From: Hydnum rufescens UP504
Taxonomy: Eukaryota > Basidiomycota > Agaricomycetes > Cantharellales > Hydnaceae
Reading direction: 5' to 3'
Assembly: GCA_014904985.1 (NCBI GenBank)
Contig: MU129066.1
Coordinates: 5,472 to 69,471, forward strand
Length of the DNA stretch: 64,000 nt
A program made the position numbers and the translations under genes. Below the pieces are notes generated by a model that was given only the letters and a program-made list of their open reading frames with translations, was not told the origin of the DNA and did no database searches. This document shows, piece by piece, positions 22,301 to 31,392 of the stretch (the stretch's first letter is position 1; every line of letters begins with the position of its first letter).

Positions 22301-22362
22301 AGATCCCTGATGTCATGATATCTCTGTGATGACATGTTAGAAAAAAAAAAGAGCAAGTACAT

Positions 22363-22649
22363 GTGGACTTAGAAAAAAAAAGTGTGCACGGAGATAAAGA
22401 AATCTGGGATCGCCGATGTGGTGGACTTGGGGAAACTCACAGTACTATCCCCAGGGCAGGTGTTCATGGCCCCATGGCCTAAAAAAATTTCTGGCATGGG
22501 CCCATGGAGCCTAAAATTGTATGAGGTTCCGTGGGCCCATGCTAGGCTCGTAGAGTACATGGGGCCATGGCAAAATGAGCCTATTAGGTAGGCTATTCTA
22601 CCAGAAAAACCAGACCTAACTAGGTACCAAAGTAGGGCTGCCTAAGGTG
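22363..22649. mobile_element. Terminal repeat of the KDZ-bearing element (or a B-type remnant)
   Basis: It matches the right terminus of element B (about 27260-27553) over some 285 bp. Shared words include GTGGTGGACTTGGGGAAA, GGGCCCATGGAGCCTAAAAT, CCTAACTAGGTAC and the very end GTAGGGCTGCCTAAGGTG. It lies directly outside the right minisatellite, where a transposon end is expected, and I propose it is the right terminus of the KDZ element. The alternative is a solo end of a B-like insertion. The left terminus would be upstream of base 1. Confidence 0.65.
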
Positions 22650-22977
22650 CATGCTGTGGTGTAAATGGCCTTGAGTGACACAATATTTAAGATATCTCAA
22701 ACGGTCAGTCCCGCAGTACTCAGTATTAAAACATGACCATCTGCACATCCAACCGCAATCCACACATCGGAGACTTGAATTTGAGTAGTGGGTGTGTAAG
22801 ACGCGGGGACGTGACAGATCCTTTCAAACCGAGAGTCCCGAGCGCGGGACATTTCTATCCACCGGTCCAGGAATCGGATCTCTGGAACCAGGCCTGCAAT
22901 GCGTGTGTGGATCATTGGAGATTCAGAATCTAAGAAATGGAAAGAAAAGTCGGGTCACCTAGGAATGCCACACTAAT
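22650..22977. other. Short host-type spacer between two transposon ends
   Basis: About 330 bp between the KDZ-side terminus and element B. It contains a 66-codon plus frame and a 72-codon minus frame (22697-22915, IQVSDVWIAVGCADGHVL), neither recognised. If B inserted here, this and the sequence after 27553 were once contiguous. The flanks share CTAAT but no clean target-site duplication. Confidence 0.4.
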
Positions 22978-23280
22978 ACACCTTAGGCAGCCCTACTTCC
23001 ATACCTAGTTAGGTACTGTTTTTCTGGTAGAATAGGGTACCTAATAGGCTCATTTTGTCATGGCCCCACATACTCTACAAGCCTAGCATGGGCCCACGGA
23101 ACCTCATACAATTTTAGGCTCCATGGGCCCATGCTGGAAATTTTTTAGGACATGGGGCCATGAAACCCCCCCCCTTGGCCATAGTGCTGTTGCACTCTGA
23201 GTTTTCCCCAAGTCCACCACATTGGTGATCCCTGATTTCTTTATCACCGAACACACTTTTTTTTTTTCTAAGTTCACCAC
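22978..23280 (+). repeat. Element B left terminal segment
   Basis: Reverse complement of about 27255-27553 and homologous to 22363-22649. It holds the motif TACCTAGTTAGGTAC, then TTCTGGTAGAATAGGGTACC. The same architecture, with GGTACCACTTCTGGGGCAGA, is found in element A's ends. Confidence 0.8.
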
Positions 23281-23552
23281 TCTAGCCTGCTACAGGGCTT
23301 TTTTGCTGTCAACTGCTGGCACTATATATACCATATTCACATCTAGATTACAGCACAGATACTTGATTAAAGAAGGAAAATTTACAATGAATTTACAAAA
23401 AAGAAAAGATTGTGCGTGTCCGGCACCTACAGGTACCGGGCATACGATCTAATGGGCTAAGGGAAGGGGAATGGTCCTAGGACTCCATGCACACAACACA
23501 CTGTGTGCATGGGCCCTTGTTTGCCTGTTAGTCATGATTTTGTGCCAGTACT

Positions 23553-25067
23553 TCACAAGTACTGGCCGTCGGGGCTTTGGCCACTTGCAAAGACCGAGGA
23601 GCGAGACAACGAAGAGTAATCATCATCATCGTCATCATTTGAGGCATGGGAGGGGGGCTGGGCCAGGGCACAGTAGTCTGTAATAAAGAGTCAGATCAGT
23701 AAAACATTGATGTAGCGCAAAAGGGGAGCCTCAAGCTACCTTCTGCACAAAGGGAACGAATAATATACTTACCTGATCACCACACCCCAGCGATGCTGGG
23801 GCAGGGTGGCACAGGTGGTGGCACGGCCGAATTCGGCTCACGGTTGATGATGGAGTTGTTGGCGAACAACGACGGAACCATCGCTGTTGCCAATATTGCG
23901 TGAGGGGGGTGAGAAGGGTGTATCGTTGTGCGTGCAGTCAATAACATCCCTATTATAAAATACGTCGATTTATTAGTAAAAAAATAAAGGAATACATAAA
24001 GGGCAGCTTATAGCTGCCCTTCGAGCGAAAAGGTCGACTTACCTGATCACCACACCCCAGTGATGCTGGGGCATGGTGGCACAGCCGAATTCGGCTCATG
24101 GTTGGGGTCGCGGAATACAGGGTGGTTGGCGAACAACGACAGAGCCGTCGCTGTCGCCAATATTGCACAAGGACAAGGGGGGTGTATCGTTGCGCATGCG
24201 GTCAATAACGACATCCTATTATAAAATACATCAATTTATTAGTAAAAAAATAAAAGAGTACATAAAGGGCCACTTATAGCTGCCCTTCGTGTATGAGAGC
24301 GAAAAGGTCGACTTACCTGATCACCACACCCCAGCGACGCTGGGGCATGGTGGCACAGCCGAATTCGGCTCATGGTTGGGGACGTGGAATACAGGGTGGT
24401 TGGTGAACAACAACGGAGCCGTCACTGTCGCCGATATTGTGTGAGGAGGACGAGGGGGGTGTACCGTTGCGTGTGCAGTCAATAACGACATCCCTATTAT
24501 AAAATACGTTGATTTATTAATAAAGAAATAAAGGAGTACAAAAAGGGCAGCTTATAGCTGCCCTTTTGCATGAGAGCAAAGGCTGACTTACCTTATCACC
24601 ACACCCCAGCATTGCTGGGGTGTGGTGTGCTCCTTAGTGGACCTCAGGCCACTGTGCCCCGCATTCCTAGTTTGGGCGAGGTGATGGGATGCGGGATTGG
24701 CAACAGCGACAGTGATTGCATCCCAGCATGGTCGGTGGGGTGTGGTGCTTGCTTTGCGTGGTATTGAATTGGGTGTCAGGTGGAGCTGCGACTCAACTCC
24801 GGCACGTGCCGGGTCAAAAAAGGCACCCAACCCAGCAGAACAGACACCGCAGAACATTGTTGAAGTGTATATATGGATGGAAGTGCATGCTAGACATATT
24901 AAATAATTATTTGGGTATAGTATTGAAGAAAAGGCAAGAATGAGCAAGATCTGAATAAGGCAATGTATTAGGACACTGAACAGGGGATTGGGCCGCCTGT
25001 GTGGATCAGAGTGCCCCCTAAAATAAATACTGGGATCATGTATATATGTGCTACATGGTAGATCCAT
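23553..25067 (-). other. Element B left-arm spliced unit (5 exons, 4 hairpin introns)
   Basis: Exon 1 is 25067-24592 (ATG to AAG), open for 158 codons. It has a hydrophobic stretch (LIHCLIQILLILAFSSILY) and later Cys/Gly-rich sequence, ending ...CWGVVIR across the splice. Introns: 24591-24494 (98 nt), 24316-24216 (101), 24042-23950 (93) and 23772-23678 (95). Exons: 24493-24317 (177 nt), 24215-24043 (173), 23949-23773 (177) and the terminal exon from 23677. Donors are AAG or CAG then GTAAGT. Introns 1-3 have a TA-rich branch region (TTATTAATAAATC or TTACTAATAAATC) and the acceptor TTATAATAG; intron 4 has TTTATTACAG. Introns 1-3 contain an AGGGCAGC / GCTGCCCT stem-loop. If exons 1 and 2 are joined, the frame continues about 40 codons (DVVIDCTRNGTPPSSSS) and then meets TGA. 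Real protein coding is therefore unproven. Confidence 0.65.
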
Positions 25068-25466
25068 AAAAATGGATGCCAGAGACGCCTAATAGTATAA
25101 TTTCCTTATTTGGGTATGTGTATTTCCTCATTCTTTCAGTCACCTCACAATATTAGAGCCTAGGAATTGGGGATTGGAAATTTATTCAGTATGCCCACAA
25201 AATTATATTTTTTTCATAATTTTCAATGGAAATGCTATGTCACAAGTTCTGCACAATGGTAGCCATCAGAATCAACAGTTGTGCAGAACTCATGACATAG
25301 CATTTCCATTGAAAATTATGAAAAAAAATAATTTTGTGGGCATACTGAATAAATTTCCAATCCCCAATTCCTAGGCTCTAATATTGTGAGGTGACTGAAA
25401 GAATGAGGAAATACACATACCCAAATAAGGAAATTATACTATTAGGCGTCTCTGGCATCCATTTTT
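25068..25466. repeat. Core and loop of the element B palindrome
   Basis: The AT-rich centre includes TTTTCATAATTTTCAATGG and its mirror, a 22-nt unpaired loop at 25257-25278 and near-identical arms. The two ATG-started units diverge from here, so any promoter must lie in this ~400 bp and would be bidirectional by symmetry. No TATA box is convincing against the AT-rich background. Confidence 0.8.
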
Positions 25467-26979
25467 ATGGATCTACCATGTAGCACATATATACATGATC
25501 CCAGTATTTATTTTAGGGGGCACTCTGATCCACACAGGCAGCCCAATCCCCTGTTCAGTGTCCTAATACATTGCCTTATTCAGATCTTGCTCATTCTTGC
25601 CTTTTCTTCAATACTATACCCAAATAATTATTTAATATGTCTAGCATGCACTTCCATCCATATATACACTTCAACAATGTTCTGCGGTGTCTGTTCTGCT
25701 GGGTTGGGCGCCTTTTTGACCCGGCACGTGCCGGAGTTGAGTCGCAGCTCCACCCGACACCCAATTCAACACCACGCAAAGCGAGCACCACACCCCACCG
25801 ACCATGCTGGGATGCAATCACTGTCGCTGTTGCCAATCCCGCATCCCATCACCTCGCCCAAACTAGGAATGCGGGGCACAGTGGCCTGAGGTCCACTAAG
25901 GAGCACACCACACCCCAGCAATGCTGGGGTGTGGTGATAAGGTAAGTCAGCCTTCGCTCTCGTGCAAAAGGGCAGCTATAAGCTGCCCTTTTTGTACTCC
26001 TTTATTTCTTTATTAATAAATCAACGTATTTTATAATAGGGATGTCGTTATTGACTGCACACGCAACGGTACACCCCCCTCATCCTCCTCACACAATATC
26101 GGTGACAGCGATGGCTCCGTTGTTGTTCACCAACCACCCCGTATTCCACGTCCCCAACCGTGAGCCGAATTCGGCTGTGCCACCATGCCCCAGCGTCGCT
26201 GGGGTGTGGTGATCAGGTAAGTCGACCTTTTCACTCTCATACACGAAGGGCAGCTATAAGCGGCCCTTTATGTACTCTTTTATTTTTTTACTAATAAATC
26301 GATGTATTTTATAATAGGACATCGTTATTGACCGCACGCACAACAATACACCCCCCTCGTCCTCGTGCAATATTGGCGACAGCAACGGCTCTGTCGTTGT
26401 TCACCAACCACCCTGTATTCCGCGACCCCAACCATGAGCCGAATTCGGCTGTGCCACCATGCCCCAGCATCACTGGGGTGTGGTGATCAGGTAAGTCAAC
26501 CTTTTCGCTCGAAGGGCAGCTATAAGCTGCCCTTTATGTATTCCTTTATTTTTTTACTAATAAATCGACGTATTTTATAATAGGGATGTTATTGACTGCA
26601 CACACAATGATACACCCTTCTCGCCCCCCTCACGCAATATCGGCAACAGCGACAGTTCTGTCGTTGTTCGCCAACAACTCTGTCATCAACTGTGAGCCGA
26701 ATTCAGCCGTGCCACCACCTGTGCCACCCTGCCCCAGCATCGCTGGGGTGTGGTGATCAGGTAAGTATATTATTCGTTCCCTTTGCGCAGAAGGTAGCTT
26801 GAGGCTCCCCTTTTGCGCTACATCAATGTTTTACTGATCTGACTCTTTATTACAGACTACTGTGCCCTGGCCCAGCCCCCTCCCGCGCCTCAAATGATGA
26901 CGATGATGATGATTACTCTTCGTTGTCTCGCTCCTCAGTCTTTGCAAGTGGCCAAAGCCCCAACGGCCAGTACTTGTGA
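25467..26979 (+). other. Element B right-arm spliced unit (mirror copy)
   Basis: Mirror image of the left-arm unit. ATG is at 25467. Exon 1 ends at 25941, with a one-base frame difference from the left copy in the run before CCGGCACG. Introns: 25942-26039 (98 nt), 26217-26317 (101), 26491-26583 (93) and 26761-26855 (95). Exons: 26040-26216 (177), 26318-26490 (173) and 26584-26760 (177). Every intron and every internal exon has the same length as its left-arm partner. Entered in the phase of exon 4, the terminal exon reads LLCPGPAPSRAS then NDDDDDDYSSLSRSS and ends at TGA 26977-26979, in the loop of the hairpin GCCAGTACT / AGTACTGGC. The 177-nt exons are 59 codons and start and end in phase 2, so units can be added without changing frame. 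Exon 26318-26490 is 4 nt shorter and would shift it. Confidence 0.65.
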
Positions 26980-27593
26980 AGTACTGGCACAAAATCATGA
27001 CTAACAGGCAAACAAGGGCCCATGCACACAGTGTGTTGTGTGCATGGAGTCCTAGGACCATTCCCCTTCCCTTAGCCCATTAGATCGTATGCCCGGTACC
27101 TGTAGGTGCCGGACACGCACAATCTTTTCTTTTTTGTAAATTCATTGTAAATTTTCCTTCTTTAATCAAGTATCTGTGCTGTAATCTAGACATGAATATG
27201 GTATATATAGTGCCAGCAGTTGACAGCAAAAAAGCCCTGTAGCAGGCTAGAGTGGTGAACTTAGAAAAAAACAAAGTGTGTTCGGTGATAAAGAAATCAG
27301 GGATCACCAATGTGGTGGACTTGGGGAAAACTCAGAGTGCAACAGCACTATGGCCAAGGGGGGGGTTTCATGGCCCCATGTCCTAAAAAATTTCCAGCAT
27401 GGGCCCATGGAGCCTAAAATTGTATGAGGTTCCGTGGGCCCATGCTAGGCTTGTAGAGTACATGGGGCCATGACAAAATGAGCCTATTAGGTACCCTATT
27501 CTACCAGAAAAACAGTACCTAACTAGGTACGGAAGTAGGGCTGCCTAAGGTGTTCTAATTTCTTATCTGATCACCCTCAACAGGGAGCCAGCA

Positions 27594-28084
27594 CTGTCAC
27601 CTGGGCCATGCTGAAAAACTTTGCAGGAATAGAGGTTGCGAAATTTGCAGGCAAAGAAATCAATCATCCTGCGAATGCCTTCCTCTCAGTCCCGAACGTG
27701 AACATATTGTTCTCATTGTTCCTGATCTACTTCGATCCTACAGTAAGTTGTATCCATGGGATCTGAATCTCGTGTATTAATCTCCTATTATAGGGCATAC
27801 CGCATCAATACATCGTGCGCACTTTTTATGAGTACGAGTTCACAAACAGAACTGTCATCTTTCGTGATCATTCGGGTCACAAAGGTCCGATTCCGTTACC
27901 TGATCCTGATCTCCTTGCCGTGCACCACGCCCTTGCGGAGGTCGTTCACGCTTCGGGTGCAGCAGAGGAGTCTGACCGATTGTGGAATGAACACACAGAA
28001 TTTGGGGGCCTTGAACCCAATGGATCCACCGACATCGAGACTCTCTTTGCAATGAATGCAGCCCGAAGGATACAAACGGAGTAA
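27594..28084 (+). pseudogene. C-terminal part of an HNH-type (HNH_2-like) protein, truncated by element B
   Basis: Two exons, 27594-27742 and 27794-28084, separated by a 51-nt intron (GTAAGT ... TTATAG), give one frame. They encode MLKNFAGIEVAKFAGKEINH, then PANAFLSVPNVNILF and FDPTGIPHQYIVRTFYEYEF. The pattern NAFLxxPxVHxxFD followed by a Y.V block is what I know from the C-terminal half of fungal HNH_2-domain proteins. The catalytic HNH residues would be in the missing 5' part. Immediately upstream is CACCCTCAACAG, an intron acceptor only 40 bp from the end of element B, so B sits in the preceding intron or has replaced it. The C-terminus (LFAMNAARRIQTE) and stop are intact. The gene is probably dead unless the 5' part is spliced across the palindrome. 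Confidence 0.55.
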
Positions 28085-28800
28085 TTCCATTGCTGGGTCA
28101 CCGTTCTCGTGTGTTTGATTCTGGAATTTCAGAATCCGCAGGCCATGCTTTAATAGTGTTCCTGCTCACTTCATACCCATCTGCCCCACATATCATTCTC
28201 CATGTGTGTGTTTTAACTCAGTAGTGCAGTTGCCATACTACGCGCTGTACTCTCTTAGAATGCGCCCCCTATTGACACTGCGACCCAGAGGATCCACAAT
28301 TGGGAGACCCGTTCGCGATTTCACCCAGTGTAATTCGTGCCAAGCGTCAATGCACGTTTGAAGTTGTTTTTAGCGTGTGGCGGGAATATTAGATAGGCCA
28401 TGAGGCAGGATCCACTGACATAGCTAATTTTACAGTGCCGCCGAGCTTTCGATGGCGTCTTCCAAGTAAGAAGAAACTCTGAAAGCACTCGAAATTTAGG
28501 AATCAAGAACAGCGAAAAGTCCTAATGACGCTACTTTTGGCGAGCTGATGCCCAGAAATCTGGATGAATATCGGGGAAGCGTGGTTGCTGCAGTTTGATT
28601 CCGCTCACGGTTTGGGAGATCTAAGCTGCAAACTTGACGTTTTGGGCGCCAAACTTGCCCAGCGTCAATGATCACTTATCTACTTTTCCAATTGACCCAG
28701 CCCTCCCCTTTACCTTGATCCTGCACTTCAACTTTTGAGCTGATCCTGTTTGTAAGCTGCGTCCCGGCAAACTGCGGCACATGGTCGCCCCCAACATCTT
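28085..28800. other. Intergenic, upstream of METTL14 homologue
   Basis: About 700 bp with no gene or RNA that I can support. CCCAGCGTCAATG and CCAAGCGTCAATG occur at 28656 and 28338. The last 60 bp before the ATG are pyrimidine-rich, as is common upstream of fungal start codons. Confidence 0.5.
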
Positions 28801-31113
28801 ATGCCTGTCCCAGAATCTCTAGCTTTGGTGAACGAGTTGCTGAACACACATGCTGCTCTTCGTGAACGAGTAATTCGATCCCAAGAGAAACACCGCCGAA
28901 TTCTATCAAAGTTACCATCTCCGCCGTCGACTTCGATCCCCCCAATTCTTCCTTCAACACCTCCGCGAGACTTATCTCCAGAGCGTGAATCCTCCGAAGC
29001 GATAGACGTAGATAGCCCATCAATAAGAGCAGATTTACCGCCTGCCAAGCGCCTTCGGGCGCTGCGTTACAAGAACTATGTGCCAGAGGAAGAGACGATA
29101 CGTAATGACTACTCCCAACGCTACGTCGATGGCGGCGAATGGCCTCAGAATTGGGTCCTAGGCGCCGAACCAGAACGGCGCTTTGAAGAGTACGTCACTT
29201 CGTGCCCCTTTCCTTCAAAACCCCGGAGCTTTACGTCTCTCTCGCGACACGCTCGTGCAGATACCCCAAACAGCAGCGTCTCCTCAATTTAAAGAAAGTT
29301 GCCGTAGCTGAAAATGCGCACTCCCCATGCTTCCTTCCCCTCTCTGATTTATCCTCCCTGCTACCTTGCAAATTCGACGTCATACTCATCGATCCACCCT
29401 TCTCATCTACTTTTACCTGGGACAATCTTCTTGAATACCCCGTACCGGCTCTTGCCGCCGAGCCGAGTTTTGTTTTTCTTTGGGTTGGCAGTGGTGCTGG
29501 AGATGGCCTTGAACGTGGAAGAGAGATGCTGGCCAAGTGGGGCTATCGACGATGCGAAGATGTCGTCTGGATCAGGTCCAATAGAGAATCAAATCTCGGA
29601 CCAGGGGTACACTCTTCTTTCCTCCCCAGGTCTACGCAGAATCCCTAACCACTCCAAGATTTACAGACTGACGCACCTACGACATCATTATTCATGCGTA
29701 CGAAGCAGCATCTACTTGTTGGTATACGTGGAACGGTACGCCGATCTACGGACAATTGGTTCGTGCACTGCAATATTGGTCAGGAATGTCGTTGCTCCCT
29801 CTCGATCTGCACCACCACTCACCGGTGTCATCCTATCAGATACCGATGTCATGATATGGGAGGGTGATCCATCTGGTACATTTTGACCCTGCCTGAATGT
29901 TCGAACTTCACGTTCTCAAAGGCTTTTTACCTTTCCAGATCCCACTCGGAAACCGCCAGAAACATATACTTTAATCGAGAGTTTCTGTCTCGGCCTACGA
30001 CGTCTTGAAATCTTTGGTAGAACGCATTCGCTTCGACGAGGATGGGTCACCGTTGGGGATGATATCGACGTGGAAATTCCGCCACTTTCTGAAGAGGACC
30101 ATGACCTCGACTCACCATTGGAACCCCCAAAGAACGTTCGGCAGCAAGCCCGCCGCTGGGATCGGGAATGGTGGGAGAACGAGGTAAGAAGAGATGGAAA
30201 GAGTGTCGTCCCTAGTTCAGCGGGTACATTTTCCCCTTTCTTGATTATGTCATCCCCCATCCACTCAATCTACTATCTTCCCATCTGCAGAGATCGAGAA
30301 TCTTCGTCCGAAGTCACCCAATAGAAATGGATCCACCAATCGACAGACGAATAACAACTTCAACAACGGCGGGAACGGATCTGGACAGTTCAATATGAAC
30401 TTCCCTCTCCAACTGCAACATCCCCTTCCCCAGAACCCCCAACATTCCTTTCTTCCAACGCAACGTAATCAGCATGGGCAACATTCGCAGCACAGACAAC
30501 AGCAACAGCAGCAGCAGCCACAGTTGTTCAACGCGTTCTCACTCCAGCCCCATATGATGAACATGATGCAACCGCAGATGAACATGAACATGATGGATAT
30601 GAACGCGATGTCGATGATGGGGATGAACGGCATGAACCCGGCCTTCGCGGCGGCGCAGATGAATCCCATGCTCGCTGCACAAATGATGGGGAACATGGGT
30701 GGCGTTGGCACTGTAGGCTCGATGGGCAACAGTGTGGGCATGCCGACCCACATGGGCATGCACCAGCAGCCGATGCAGCCGATTCAGCCGATGCAATCGA
30801 TGCAGATGCAAATACCGATGCCGATGCAGATACCCATGACATCGGCGATGCCCTTCAATCGGTTCGGCGCCAGCACGGGTCCTATTGCGGGTATTGGGGG
30901 CGACCCATCAGGCAATGGCATGGCAGTGACACCGATGCAGCAGAGCGGTAATTTCGGCATGGATAGGAACGGCGCTACGTGGATGACGGGTCTGAACCAA
31001 GCTGGTGCCACAAACTCCGTGGGAGTCTTCCCGCCTACCACGAGTTCTGGCAACAGCAGTATGGGTGCAATACAATATTGGAACCCCCAGCCGGGGATCG
31101 GGAATCAGGGTTG
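28801..31113 (+). CDS. METTL14/Kar4-like m6A methyltransferase subunit
   Basis: Exons: 28801-29189, 29261-29606, 29667-29778, 29840-29875, 29939-30183 and 30293-31113 (last acceptor GCAGAG). Homology to the MT-A70 family, METTL14/Kar4 branch, is clear. Evidence is NDYSQRYVDGGEWPQNWVLG and RFEEYPKQQRLLNLKK, then FDVILIDPPF with a Trp-Asp soon after, FLWVGSGAGDGLERGREML, KWGYRRCEDVVWIRSN, RTKQHLLVGIRGTVRRSTD and GRTHSLRRGWVTVG. The DPPW site of the catalytic METTL3/Ime4 branch is DPPF here, so this is probably the RNA-binding, non-catalytic partner. In yeast, Kar4 works with Ime4 in mRNA methylation and in mating and meiosis. Unusual is the ~270-residue C-terminal tail, rich in Asn/Gln, then Met-Asn-Gly (MNMMDMNAMSMMGMNGMN), resembling prion-like low-complexity regions. 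The reading frame is intact. Confidence 0.85.
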
Positions 31114-31392
31114 AAACAGGGTTGAGATTTGAGGGATATTACGGTAGTGAGCTGACGCTTCACAAGGACTCACGATGGCGAAATTTACATGCAACCATTC
31201 GCAAGTACTCTAAGGCTAGTGTACATCAATTTAAGTTGTAGCATGAGGATGGTAGGTAGTAATGACATGGACGCTCTGACTACACAATTAGCATAAGGAA
31301 AGTTATCAAGACGGGTGCCGTCCCCGCATGCACGTACATAGATCCCATCTCATCTTATCTCATATCTCCATCCATCCATCCATCCATCTAAT

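Larger units (their letters stand above)
22978..27553. mobile_element. Element B: 4.6-kb near-perfect palindromic transposon
   Basis: The termini are ACACCTTAGGCAGCC at the left and its reverse complement at 27539-27553. From both ends the sequence is the reverse complement of the other arm, with scattered substitutions and small indels, to a 22-nt loop at 25257-25278. Arms are about 2.28 kb. Each arm carries, reading outward from the core, an exon of 475-476 nt and four hairpin introns separating short repeated exons. It then carries non-module sequence with further short hairpins (for example GCCCATGCACAC / GTGTGCATGG), and the subterminal block TACCTAGTTAGGTACTG. There is no transposase gene. 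The terminus matches the end beside the KDZ gene, so KDZ-driven mobility is inferred. Confidence 0.85.

Noticed and set aside
21305..22318. Long overlapping plus-strand ORFs (up to 287 codons)
   Set aside because: They arise from the ~20-bp minisatellite, which keeps all three frames open; the translations are low-complexity Ser/His/Cys/Phe repeats.
22978..27553. Element B as a retroelement or Helitron
   Set aside because: No reverse transcriptase, Rep/helicase or poly(A) tail, and the ends are inverted repeats, not LTRs or a 3' CTRR hairpin end.
22960..27565. An 8-bp target-site duplication flanking element B
   Set aside because: The flanks share only CTAAT with different offsets; not enough to claim a duplication.
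30469..31053. Minus-strand ORFs of 89-104 codons rich in His, Ser or Cys
   Set aside because: Shadows of the Met/Asn/Gln-rich tail of the METTL14 homologue on the other strand.
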